Shown here piece after piece: positions 18,212 to 26,506 of a stretch of 64,000 nucleotides of DNA. A program made the position numbers and the translations under genes. Origin of the DNA: JAAELZ01 sp965237995 (GTDB lineage Bacteria > Pseudomonadota > Gammaproteobacteria > Arenicellales > Poriferihabitantaceae); the NCBI GenBank assembly GCA_965237995.1, contig CBDEGO010000005.1:1-64000 (forward strand), given 5' to 3'. Every line of letters starts with the position of its first letter. Position 1 is the stretch's first letter. The notes beneath the pieces were generated by a model. It saw only the letters and a program-made list of their open reading frames with translations. It was not told the DNA's origin and searched no databases.

Positions 18212-19561
18212 ATGCGAACTTGGATTAAAAACCCGCTAGCCATTTATACGGCCAACGAACACGACGCGAAAAATGGCATCGTCATTGAAGGTGACACCAT
18301 CATCGAGCTAGTCGCTTCAGGCTGTACACCCTCGCACCCTATTGACGCTCACTTCGATGCATCTGGCCATGTCGTTATCCCTGGCTTAATTAACAGCCAT
18401 CATCATTTTTATCAAACGCTGACTCGAGCAATGCCCGCGGCATTAGATAAAAAACTGTTTCCGTGGTTACAGAGCTTGTATCCAATTTGGGCGGGGCTCG
18501 ACGAGGAGATGATTCACATCTCAACACAATTTGCAGCAGCGGAATTATTACTTTCAGGGTGCACCACTGCCAGCGATCATCACTATATTTTTCCGCAAGC
18601 AGCGCCGCAAGCCTTAGACTGCCAAGTGGCAGCCATCAAACAAATAGGCATTCGCGCAATGCTAACTCGCGGATCAATGAGTTTAGGCAAAGATCAGGGC
18701 GGCTTACCACCTAACAACACGGTGCAGGATGAGCAGACCATTTTAGATGATTGCGAGAGGGTTATCTCTAGCTATCACGATGCTAAAGCGGGCAGTACTT
18801 TGCAAATTGCCTTAGCGCCCTGTTCGCCCTTTAGTGTCAGCGAAGCACTAATGCAAGAAACCGCACTATTAGCTAGGCGCCATCAAGTACGCTTACACAC
18901 GCATCTGGCCGAAACAGATGACGAGACCATATTTTGCTTGAAACAATTTGGCGACCGTCCGGTAGACTATCTTGAACGAGTCAGCTGGCTAGAGTCAGAT
19001 GTTTGGCTGGCCCATGGCATCCACTTTAATGAGGATGAAATCAAGCGGCTTGGCCAAGCACGAGTAGGAATTGCACACTGCCCTAGCTCGAATATGCTGC
19101 TCAGTTCAGGTCTATGCCAAACACTCGCGCTGGAGGCCGCCGGCTGCCCAATTGGCCTAGGTGTCGACGGCTCTGCATCCAACGATGGATCTAACTTGAT
19201 ACAAGAAGTTCGACAAGCTTTTTTACTACAGCGGCTAAACTACCAAGCCGACCAAATATCGCATAACAAAGTATTGCATTGGGCCACCAAAGGTTCGGCG
19301 CAATGCCTAGGTCGAGACGACATCGGCGAACTCGCTGTCGGAAAAATGGCAGACTTGGCACTTTTTGCTCTCGATGAACCGCGATTTAGCGGGGCGGGCG
19401 ACCCGCTTGCAGCCATTGTTCTTTGCGGCACTCACCAAGCAGACCAAGTGATAGTCGGCGGTGAATGGCGCGTACGTGACCGAAAGTTAGTCGACATTGA
19501 TCTAGAGCAATTGCTTGCTAAACACACTCAAGCGGCTAAGCGCTTGGCCTGTAAGGCCTGA
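18212..19561 (+). CDS. 8-oxoguanine deaminase (amidohydrolase)
   Basis: The 449-aa enzyme belongs to the ATZ/TRZ-like amidohydrolases. The metal motif NSHHHFYQTL is at residues 61-70. Further ligands lie in HTHLAETDDE and GIHF, and the last in GVDGSASNDGSNLIQEV. The combination of HHHFYQTLTRA, PLYPIWAGLDEE-like spacing and VDGSASND is typical of proteins characterised as 8-oxoguanine deaminases, which yield urate directly. Guanine deaminase or another aminohydrolase role cannot be excluded. Divergence from a nucleobase transporter and the nearby XdhC gene support purine breakdown. Confidence 0.85.
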   Translation: MRTWIKNPLAIYTANEHDAKNGIVIEGDTIIELVASGCTPSHPIDAHFDASGHVVIPGLINSHHHFYQTLTRAMPAALDKKLFPWLQSLYPIWAGLDEEMIHISTQFAAAELLLSGCTTASDHHYIFPQAAPQALDCQVAAIKQIGIRAMLTRGSMSLGKDQGGLPPNNTVQDEQTILDDCERVISSYHDAKAGSTLQIALAPCSPFSVSEALMQETALLARRHQVRLHTHLAETDDETIFCLKQFGDRPVDYLERVSWLESDVWLAHGIHFNEDEIKRLGQARVGIAHCPSSNMLLSSGLCQTLALEAAGCPIGLGVDGSASNDGSNLIQEVRQAFLLQRLNYQADQISHNKVLHWATKGSAQCLGRDDIGELAVGKMADLALFALDEPRFSGAGDPLAAIVLCGTHQADQVIVGGEWRVRDRKLVDIDLEQLLAKHTQAAKRLACKA

Positions 19562-19637
19562 GCCCACTATTCCTGCCCATCATTCAGCAATATCTGTGGT
19601 AATCTCTAGTAGGCCCTTAATTCCTATTTATCATTCT

Positions 19638-20615
19638 ATGTTGACCATATTTTCAAACTTAGGCTGTTCGCCAATCAAACACCCTGCGCATCTTGCAATT
19701 AAGTTAGTAAAGTTAGCGTTATTCAGCCTGTTGATCATAACGATTAGCCGCCAGAGTTTAGCAAGCGAAGAGTTTATTGACGAACCGGAAGTCGGTTATA
19801 TCGTTGGTGGCACACCATCACAAAATAACGCGTGGCCCTTTCTCGTCGCCTTAGTTTCAGCCAACGCTGCGAACAATTATCTTGGACAATTTTGTGGTGG
19901 TAGCTTAATTGCAGCAACCTGGGTTATTACAGCGGCGCATTGTGTAAATAACACCGAAACGGTAAACGGGATAACGACAACTACACCAGTCGGTACTAAT
20001 AAGCTAAACATTGTCACCGGTGTGACCAATTTGTTTAACGACACACCAACAGAAAGCATCACAATAAAGAGAATTATCACTCATCCAAACTATCAACCCC
20101 TTGCTAACAATTACGACTTAGCATTAATTGAATTAACTAGCCCCTCATCCTTGACACCTATAAAAATATACCAAGGCCCGATTGGCAACGAGAGTAGTGT
20201 TTCGCCGCTATCCACTACGATAGGTTGGGGTCAAGCAGATCGACCTGATCGGTCAGCTTTCTTCCCTACAGGTTTACGACAGATCACCATGCCCATAGTT
20301 TCTGAGGCAGCGTGCGCCGCTTATTTAAACGGCATCAACACAATCACCCAACAAATGATTTGCGCGGGTTATGGTAGCTCACAACCCCTAACCGGTGGTT
20401 GCGTTGGAGACAGCGGTGGCCCAATGGTGAATTTGCGATCTAGCAATCAATATCAATTACTCGGTGTCGTCAGCTGGGGCCCTAACTGTCAAGTATCTGG
20501 TGGGTATACCGTGTACGCTAGAATTTCTGCGATGCTTGATTTCATATTTCAACATATTCCAGACCTGAAAATACCAATCATAACTCCAATTTATTTGCTT
20601 CTACTAGATGACTAG
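19638..20615 (+). CDS. Secreted trypsin-fold serine protease (S1 family)
   Basis: The 325-aa protein has an N-terminal hydrophobic export segment (residues 22-40, cleavage near SLA). The mature enzyme begins near IVGG (55-58), so a short propeptide is removed. The triad is His101 (TAAHC), Asp160 (NNYDLALIEL) and Ser259 (GDSGGP). The residue six before the serine, equivalent to chymotrypsin 189, is Gly253, so trypsin-like Lys/Arg preference is unlikely. A hydrophobic tail ending in YLLLLDD closes the protein. The frame is open upstream to 19515 but overlaps the deaminase gene; the ATG at 19638 puts the signal peptide near the N terminus. Its end overlaps the DoxX gene by eight bases. Confidence 0.88.
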   Translation: MLTIFSNLGCSPIKHPAHLAIKLVKLALFSLLIITISRQSLASEEFIDEPEVGYIVGGTPSQNNAWPFLVALVSANAANNYLGQFCGGSLIAATWVITAAHCVNNTETVNGITTTTPVGTNKLNIVTGVTNLFNDTPTESITIKRIITHPNYQPLANNYDLALIELTSPSSLTPIKIYQGPIGNESSVSPLSTTIGWGQADRPDRSAFFPTGLRQITMPIVSEAACAAYLNGINTITQQMICAGYGSSQPLTGGCVGDSGGPMVNLRSSNQYQLLGVVSWGPNCQVSGGYTVYARISAMLDFIFQHIPDLKIPIITPIYLLLLDD

Positions 20616-20988
20616 CACAGCGTCATTGTCACCCAAGCAAATCCATATGGTGCATATGGCTGGTCGGTGCTTGGTGGCCAGTGTTTTTCTGATTGCGGGC
20701 GTCAACAAATTAACCGGCTTCACCGGCACTCAGGACTACATGGAGTCCGTTGGGATATCTGGCCTTATATTACCCCTTGTTATTTTCTTTGAAATCATAG
20801 GCAGTCTGATGATTATCGTCAACTGGAATGCGCGCATCGCTGCCTGTATTTTAGCGGCGTTTTCTTTAGCAACCGCCTTTATTTTTCATAGCGATTTAGG
20901 TAACCAAATGCAGCAATTCGTATTCTTTAAAAACATCGCCATCGTCGGCGGACTGTTATTGATCATCGCCTCACCTTCAACGCAGTAA
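20608..20988 (+). CDS. DoxX-family membrane protein
   Basis: The 126-aa protein has four predicted membrane helices. The family pattern is RCLVASVFLIAGVNKLTGF near the N terminus, then a glycine-spaced second helix (FFEIIGSLMIIV). DoxX proteins are quinone- or redox-linked membrane proteins of varied roles. The start overlaps the protease stop by eight bases, which suggests translational coupling although a functional link is not obvious. The XdhC gene follows after 35 bases. Confidence 0.85.
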   Translation: MTSTASLSPKQIHMVHMAGRCLVASVFLIAGVNKLTGFTGTQDYMESVGISGLILPLVIFFEIIGSLMIIVNWNARIAACILAAFSLATAFIFHSDLGNQMQQFVFFKNIAIVGGLLLIIASPSTQ

Positions 20989-21023
20989 GACTACCTTTAA
21001 TTGACCGTTACACACATCAGACT

Positions 21024-21890
21024 ATGATCTGGACTGACGCTATTATTGACCTACACGCCCAAGGAAAGCCTTATTGTTTAGTGACTGTTTTACATACCAA
21101 AGGCTCGAGCCCCAGAGATTCTGGCACCAAAATGGTCGTCAGTCATGACCAAAGCTACGACACCATTGGCGGCGGTTCATTGGAGCATATCGCAACCAAT
21201 ATTAGCCGCGTGTTGCTGCGCAATGGTGACAATGTTCAGCACATACAAACCTTTAATCTTGGCAAAGATTTAAAACAATGTTGCGGCGGTGTAGTCACTC
21301 TGCTGTTTGAGTGTTTCGAACGCAAAATGGCTCACTTAGTATTGTTTGGTGCAGGACACATTGCCAAAGAGCTAGTGCCTTTACTGTCCTCTCTCGATTA
21401 TCAAATACACTGGTATGACTCACGAGACGATATATTCCCAGACACTATTCCTGCTAACGTGCACACCATGCGGTTGGACAAACTAGATTTAGACGTTGAT
21501 GCTTGCCCCGCTAATGCTGAATATTTGATCATGACCCATGATCACGCTATCGATCAAGCGCTTTGCGAAGCCATTCTAACTCGGGGAGATTTTCTTTTTT
21601 GTGGCTTAATCGGTTCAAAAGCAAAAAAAGTTAAATTCAACAAGCGTCTGAGCAAAAAAGGCTTTTCAAGTAAAGAAATAAGCGGAATTACCTGCCCTAT
21701 CGGCTTACCGATGGTGAAAGGGAAAAAACCCGTTGAAATAGCCATTTCTGTCGCAGCGCACTTAATCTCAATGCAGAATATGCGTACAGATTTAAATCCA
21801 TTACCGAAAAATAAATCCGTTGAAATAGACCTGCAAACAGACGTTGAGACGCCCTCCTTACAGGCCAGTCAATCGGATATAGCAATCTAA
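21024..21890 (+). CDS. xdhC: Xanthine dehydrogenase accessory protein XdhC
   Basis: XdhC binds molybdenum cofactor and inserts its sulfurated form into xanthine dehydrogenase. The 288-aa protein has the XdhC/CoxI N-terminal domain (LVTVLHTKGSSPRDSGTKM, then IGGGSLEH and CCGGVV with paired cysteines). A Rossmann-type C-terminal domain follows (LVLFGAGHIAKELVPLL). The dehydrogenase subunits XdhA/XdhB are not in the window. The stop is 12 bases before a DUF1244 gene. It fits the purine region: adenine to hypoxanthine, then xanthine dehydrogenase to urate. Confidence 0.9.
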   Translation: MIWTDAIIDLHAQGKPYCLVTVLHTKGSSPRDSGTKMVVSHDQSYDTIGGGSLEHIATNISRVLLRNGDNVQHIQTFNLGKDLKQCCGGVVTLLFECFERKMAHLVLFGAGHIAKELVPLLSSLDYQIHWYDSRDDIFPDTIPANVHTMRLDKLDLDVDACPANAEYLIMTHDHAIDQALCEAILTRGDFLFCGLIGSKAKKVKFNKRLSKKGFSSKEISGITCPIGLPMVKGKKPVEIAISVAAHLISMQNMRTDLNPLPKNKSVEIDLQTDVETPSLQASQSDIAI

Positions 21891-21902
21891 CTTAAGCACC
21901 CT

Positions 21903-22217
21903 ATGAACAAACAAACCGAAATTGAAATTCAAGCAGCCGCATTCCGCTGCTTGGTTACTCATTTACAAAAACGTTCTGACGTTCAGAACATTGACATCAT
22001 GAATTTGGCGGGGTTTTGTAGAAACTGCTTAAGCAAATGGGTGAAAACGGCCAGTGATAAGCAAGGTGGGGACTTATCTTACGACGACGCCCTGCATATG
22101 GTCTACGGAATGGCTTACCAAGATTGGAAACAGCAACATCAGCACCCCGCAACAGAAGAACAAGTTGCCGCTTTCAAAACAGGCAAACACCAGCATGCTG
22201 ATACGGATCAACTATAA
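21903..22217 (+). CDS. DUF1244 family protein
   Basis: The 104-aa protein matches the DUF1244 family: EIEIQAAAFRCLVTHLQKRSDVQNID, LAGFCRNCLSKWV with two cysteines, and MVYGMAYQDWKQQHQHPATEEQ. This is a small, all-helical, widely conserved proteobacterial protein with no established role. It begins 12 bases after xdhC and is probably on the same transcript. Confidence 0.88.
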   Translation: MNKQTEIEIQAAAFRCLVTHLQKRSDVQNIDIMNLAGFCRNCLSKWVKTASDKQGGDLSYDDALHMVYGMAYQDWKQQHQHPATEEQVAAFKTGKHQHADTDQL

Positions 22218-22356
22218 AGTGTCGTTCAATCGGTGGCCTGATTACAAAAAACTAAACAGTGATTAAGATAAACTAAGTCAAACTCGGCTTTTTTACTTGG
22301 CTATTTGAATTCTTCAACTACAATCGGTAGCAGCCATATTTACTTTTTTACAAGGC

Positions 22357-24057
22357 ATGCCTTTTATGTCAATTGCAGCAGACACTAACCCCCTTCCTAC
22401 ACGCCCAGCCTCACAGGTGATGCAATTAAGCCGCATGGGCTGCTTTCATCAAACACGTTTAAGCTTTATGCGCGTGTTGCTACGTCGCCTGAAAAATGAA
22501 CAATGGCAGTTTTCTCGTCCAGTTTGGCGCATCGATGGTAACGGGGTAGGCGTCGCGACTTATCAAGCAACCGGCCCCAACTGTGTATATACATTAGTGG
22601 CGTTTGCACATGACCTCCCTGCCGATCAGCGCTCAGACCGCGTTATCGCGCAGGCTTGGGACTCAACGTTCGCCTTATATGATGGCGTACCAACTGAAGC
22701 TGATATCCAGCGCCTTTCTGAAAACGTGCCACTTCAAGAAGCAGGCCGTATTAGTGATTCTGAGTTTGTGTTGGCCCGCGCTAATCGTTCAGTTCGCTTA
22801 TTCGAATACGTGATTGATTGCTTAAGTAAAGGGCAACAACCTGAACAATCGCGCATCGACCAAACAGGTTACTTAATGCGAACCTCTGCGGTATATGGTT
22901 CTAGTAAGTTCGGCGCAGCAGACCGACAAGTGTGGGCGGATCGACCTGAGTTCATTGGTTCATTTCAACCAGAATTGTTAGCCGTATGGCTGATTAGGGC
23001 GTATGTGCTCGACCTAGTAGAACACATGGCGCAGGCACGCTCACCGAGTACGGTAGTCACGCTAGAGCCGACCATCCGCCGAAGTTTTGGCGTAGGCAAT
23101 TCTACGGGCTTAGGCATGGCGCCATTTCTACTGTTCCATCCTTCGTTAATTCACGCATGGATCAATGCACGTGAAACTGCCTTAGCGCAGATTCGCAACA
23201 TCAGCCATGCAAGCCTTGGGCATATCGAAGCTTTTCTAAATCGTGTTGCCCGCGCACATATTAACGCACAACATTGGACAGTTGATCACGTCGGCCAAGC
23301 CGAAAAAATAAAGGGTCTACATACGGATTTTGTAGCGCTGAATCAGTATTTAGGCGCTACAGACCTTAAAAAACCTTATAGCTGGAATGCCTTGTATCTG
23401 TGGGCTGAGCAACACTTAAGCTTAGAAGGTCAAGAACAAGTGGTGTCTCTATTGCTCGAACCCTACGGTGAGTTGATCGACTCACTTTCACAAACGATGT
23501 GTTCGGACGAAAAAAGCTACTTCAAGATAGATGGCAAACAAACCATTCAACAAATGATTGCCCTATTAGAAAAAGAATACCAATGGACCTTAGACATTGA
23601 TTATGAAGATAAAAAAGCCTGTGCTCGCGTTTGGTATGTTTCCGAAGAAAAGCTCGAACCGCGCTTAGGTGAGCGCCATGAAGAGCCCATAGAGCCTTAC
23701 GAACAACCGCTATGCCCAGGTCGTGACATCAAGCGTGCTTATATTGATTTGCAAAACTGGCCAGCAGAACAACCTATTGCCGCCTTTTTATTGCAACACC
23801 CAGAGCACAGACACGTCATTCGACGCGTTCAATTGACCACACAGCTTGAATACGCAGAAGTGCGTAATAATACGATTGATGCTGAAGTACTGCCCATCGA
23901 TTTACTGCGCTGCAAATTATCTTTCTTCGGCGCAACTAAGTTTGATCCGCGATCGGACCGATGGGTGCGCATCACAATGTACCAAGGCACACCTTTTCCT
24001 CATGAACTCTCATCCATGGATCCGGACGAGTGCGCCTATCCACCGCTAACATCTTAA
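22357..24057 (+). CDS. Conserved protein of unknown function, coupled to DUF3726
   Basis: The 566-aa protein has no recognised motif. It has no convincing signal peptide or membrane segment; it is mostly helical in appearance and rich in arginine near the N terminus (about 25-60). Trp-containing blocks occur, for example WSFGVGN-type and YSWNALYLWAEQHL-like segments. The stop codon overlaps the ATG of the DUF3726 gene (TAATG), so the two are almost certainly translated together. From memory, similar pairs occur in other proteobacteria, which suggests a conserved two-protein unit. A second in-frame ATG lies four codons in. Confidence 0.75.
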   Translation: MPFMSIAADTNPLPTRPASQVMQLSRMGCFHQTRLSFMRVLLRRLKNEQWQFSRPVWRIDGNGVGVATYQATGPNCVYTLVAFAHDLPADQRSDRVIAQAWDSTFALYDGVPTEADIQRLSENVPLQEAGRISDSEFVLARANRSVRLFEYVIDCLSKGQQPEQSRIDQTGYLMRTSAVYGSSKFGAADRQVWADRPEFIGSFQPELLAVWLIRAYVLDLVEHMAQARSPSTVVTLEPTIRRSFGVGNSTGLGMAPFLLFHPSLIHAWINARETALAQIRNISHASLGHIEAFLNRVARAHINAQHWTVDHVGQAEKIKGLHTDFVALNQYLGATDLKKPYSWNALYLWAEQHLSLEGQEQVVSLLLEPYGELIDSLSQTMCSDEKSYFKIDGKQTIQQMIALLEKEYQWTLDIDYEDKKACARVWYVSEEKLEPRLGERHEEPIEPYEQPLCPGRDIKRAYIDLQNWPAEQPIAAFLLQHPEHRHVIRRVQLTTQLEYAEVRNNTIDAEVLPIDLLRCKLSFFGATKFDPRSDRWVRITMYQGTPFPHELSSMDPDECAYPPLTS

Positions 24058-24692
24058 TGAGTTGGTCTATTGGTGAGGTTAAAGCACTCACAATTAAAGC
24101 TGCAAAAGGAGCCGGGTTTAGCTGGGGCTTGGCAGAAGAAGTGGGCGCTTCGATAGAATGGTTGCAAGCAAACAACGCACCGGGGGTGAGAGGTTTAAGC
24201 GACTATTTAATTTGGCGAGAAACTAATCAAAATCAGTTAACTGACATTAACCAATTTTTTACCGACCCAAATAATTCGCAAGCGGTCTACTGCCCGATCT
24301 TGCTGGGTTGCGCCATGCTAGACTTCGGCTTCGACTACATTGCACACGTTAACGCTGGCATAGCGCGTGTTCGTCAGCCGATTTTATTGCTACCATTTAT
24401 TGGACAGTCTTCAAGCCAAGCCGTTCAGGTCACTTGGGAAGACTGCAAAGTCCACCTTGATGCAACCACCCTGCAACACGCAGACCAGCAGAATAAGTTG
24501 TTGGCTGAGCAAGCAATATGCCATTTCTCGTCTGGTCAACCACCTCAAACAACCTCACTGCTGACGCGCGTGCCCGATAGCGATCAAACTTACATACAAA
24601 CGCTAAAAGACTATGCAGGAAAGACTTATGCTCCGGCTACCGAAGCTTCTAGATTAGCGGGTGCGGGCGCTGGATTAACCGATAACGACTAA
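24057..24692 (+). CDS. DUF3726 family protein
   Basis: The 211-aa protein begins MSWSIGEVKALTIKAAKGAG and has FSWGLAEEVGASIEWL, the N-terminal pattern I associate with DUF3726. Function is unknown. The ATG at 24057 overlaps the previous gene's stop by one base; an upstream in-frame ATG at 24030 would overlap more and is less likely. It follows the 566-aa protein directly and is probably its partner. No signal peptide or catalytic motif is visible. Confidence 0.78.
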   Translation: MSWSIGEVKALTIKAAKGAGFSWGLAEEVGASIEWLQANNAPGVRGLSDYLIWRETNQNQLTDINQFFTDPNNSQAVYCPILLGCAMLDFGFDYIAHVNAGIARVRQPILLLPFIGQSSSQAVQVTWEDCKVHLDATTLQHADQQNKLLAEQAICHFSSGQPPQTTSLLTRVPDSDQTYIQTLKDYAGKTYAPATEASRLAGAGAGLTDND

Positions 24693-24737
24693 GTCGATCT
24701 TGGGAGTGTATCGACATCATATTCCCTTCTTACCCTA

Positions 24738-25670
24738 ATGCCGGATTTAACTAAGAACGCCAAAATATTCCTGCTATTAGTCATTCCCCCTATGTTATGG
24801 GCGGGCAATTTCATTGTCGGCAGCAAAGCAGCACCGTTGATTGGACCTTTTAGCCTCAGCTTTTTCCGCTGGAGCATTGCCGCTTTAATCGTTGTCGCTA
24901 TTACGCATAAAAGTTTGTGGGCACTGCGCCAGCAAATTCGTGCGCAATGGCTCAAACTATTTATCCTTGGCCTGCTCAGCGTTACCCTCTTTCCTTCATT
25001 GCTGTATTGGGGGCTGAATTATACTAGCCCAAATAATGCAGGTATCATACAAGCAAGTATGCCGTTGGGCATTTTGTTACTGAGCTTTGCCTACCGTATA
25101 GAAACACCTACGCCTTGGCAATTTATCGGGCTGTGCTTATCTATTTTGGGAGTGCTATGGGTAGTAACGCGCGGTGACGTACTGAGTGTGCTGCATTTTC
25201 AATATAACCCAGGCGATATCTTCATCGTCGGCTCGGTTGTTTGCTGGGCATTTTATTCTGTATTGCTGAAAAAGTGGCGCACTGGCGATTTCCCTAGTAC
25301 CACGCTGTTAGCTTGTCAGATTTGTTTCGGTTGGCTAGCGTGCTTACCTTTGTTTTTAATCGAACAAGCCCATCACGCACCTATCGTCTGGACTACTGCT
25401 ACGTTCTGGATAATTGCTTATGTTGGAATATTCCCGTCCCTTATTTCGTTGTATTTCTGGCAACAGGGCGTTGCCTTAGGGGGCGCCAATATAGCCAGTT
25501 TGTTTATTCCTTTACTCAGCGTATTTACGGTGATCCTGTCACTAATTTTCCTCAAACAAGCACCGCAAACATATCAACTCATCGGAATGGCTCTGATCAT
25601 TACGGGCTTAGCCATTGCATTTTATAGCGCCACTCGCAAAGCCGAAACAAAGCCAAGCTCTGGCGGTTAA
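24738..25670 (+). CDS. EamA/DMT-family transporter
   Basis: The 310-aa protein has ten predicted membrane helices in two EamA repeats. The first includes MLWAGNFIVGSKAAPL and SLSFFRWSIAALIV, and the second VVCWAFYSVLLKKW. This drug/metabolite transporter superfamily exports amino acids or other small metabolites; the substrate is not predictable. It is 45 bases after the DUF3726 gene on the same strand and may be co-transcribed. It is convergent with DUF2797, with only seven bases between the two stops. Confidence 0.88.
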   Translation: MPDLTKNAKIFLLLVIPPMLWAGNFIVGSKAAPLIGPFSLSFFRWSIAALIVVAITHKSLWALRQQIRAQWLKLFILGLLSVTLFPSLLYWGLNYTSPNNAGIIQASMPLGILLLSFAYRIETPTPWQFIGLCLSILGVLWVVTRGDVLSVLHFQYNPGDIFIVGSVVCWAFYSVLLKKWRTGDFPSTTLLACQICFGWLACLPLFLIEQAHHAPIVWTTATFWIIAYVGIFPSLISLYFWQQGVALGGANIASLFIPLLSVFTVILSLIFLKQAPQTYQLIGMALIITGLAIAFYSATRKAETKPSSGG

Positions 25671-25677
25671 TACGGAG

Positions 25678-26496
25678 CTAACAAAGTTTGATACTCAAGT
25701 TATAGCCCGCGTACTTACGAATGTTGATAACACCAACATCAAAAATAAGATACTGCCCTTTTATGCCTTGCAACGCTCCAGTGAACGCGGGGGATTTATC
25801 TAAGTTTAGACTGGTCACTTTCTCTGGATAGATATCCACAGGATAGTTAAATGTTTGTAGCTCGCCTTCATGTAAAAACTCCCAACCTAATTCGTTTTGA
25901 GCATCGTCCAACTCACTACGAATTAGCCCCAAAGTCTCATCACGTCTGGCTTGCAAATCAATCGATTCGGAAACCCCTTTAAGCATTTTGCGCCAGTCGG
26001 TACGGTCATTTAAATGTTTCTTAAACAACACTTCTAATTGACCAATTTTGTAGCGGCTCGGTGCACGCAATACCGTCAACGCTTCTGTCGCCCCTTGATC
26101 CATCCAACGTGTTGGAATTTGCGTTCCCCGTGTTATCCCGACTTTTAACCCCGACGAATTTGCAAAATACAAATAGTGGTCTTGCATGCAATTTTTAACT
26201 CCCCACTCTGAGTCCCGGCAAGTTCCCAGGTGAAAATGGCAGGTTTCAGGCCGCACAATACATTGATCGGTTTCGGGTAGGCTGCGCATACACGGAAAAC
26301 AATAGCCCTGCTGGAAACTTTTTTTGGTTTTACGTCCACAGTTTATACAATGAATCTCACCACTAAAAGTCACTTGCAGCGTTTGACCAATGAGCGAGTT
26401 CATTGCCACTAGTTCCTCACCTATAGGCAAGGTGTACTGCACCACAGAGTCGTGTTGAGTACGCATCTTGCGTACATTTCCGCTATAGCTGGTCAT
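25678..26496 (-). CDS. DUF2797 family protein (cysteine-rich, GIY-YIG-like segment)
   Basis: The 272-aa protein matches DUF2797. A zinc-binding-like N-terminal part has CINCGRKTKKSF, YCFPC and further cysteines in CIVRPETCHFHLGTC. A segment YLYFANSSGLKVGITRGTQ then resembles the first strands of GIY-YIG/T5orf172 nucleases, followed by RWMDQGA. The family has no proven function. The frame is open 30 codons upstream, but the ATG at 26496 avoids overlapping the ATPase gene and leaves a 10-base gap to it. The two are probably one transcript. Confidence 0.8.
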   Translation of the reverse strand: MTSYSGNVRKMRTQHDSVVQYTLPIGEELVAMNSLIGQTLQVTFSGEIHCINCGRKTKKSFQQGYCFPCMRSLPETDQCIVRPETCHFHLGTCRDSEWGVKNCMQDHYLYFANSSGLKVGITRGTQIPTRWMDQGATEALTVLRAPSRYKIGQLEVLFKKHLNDRTDWRKMLKGVSESIDLQARRDETLGLIRSELDDAQNELGWEFLHEGELQTFNYPVDIYPEKVTSLNLDKSPAFTGALQGIKGQYLIFDVGVINIRKYAGYNLSIKLC

Positions 26497-26506
26497 GGCC
26501 GTAGCT

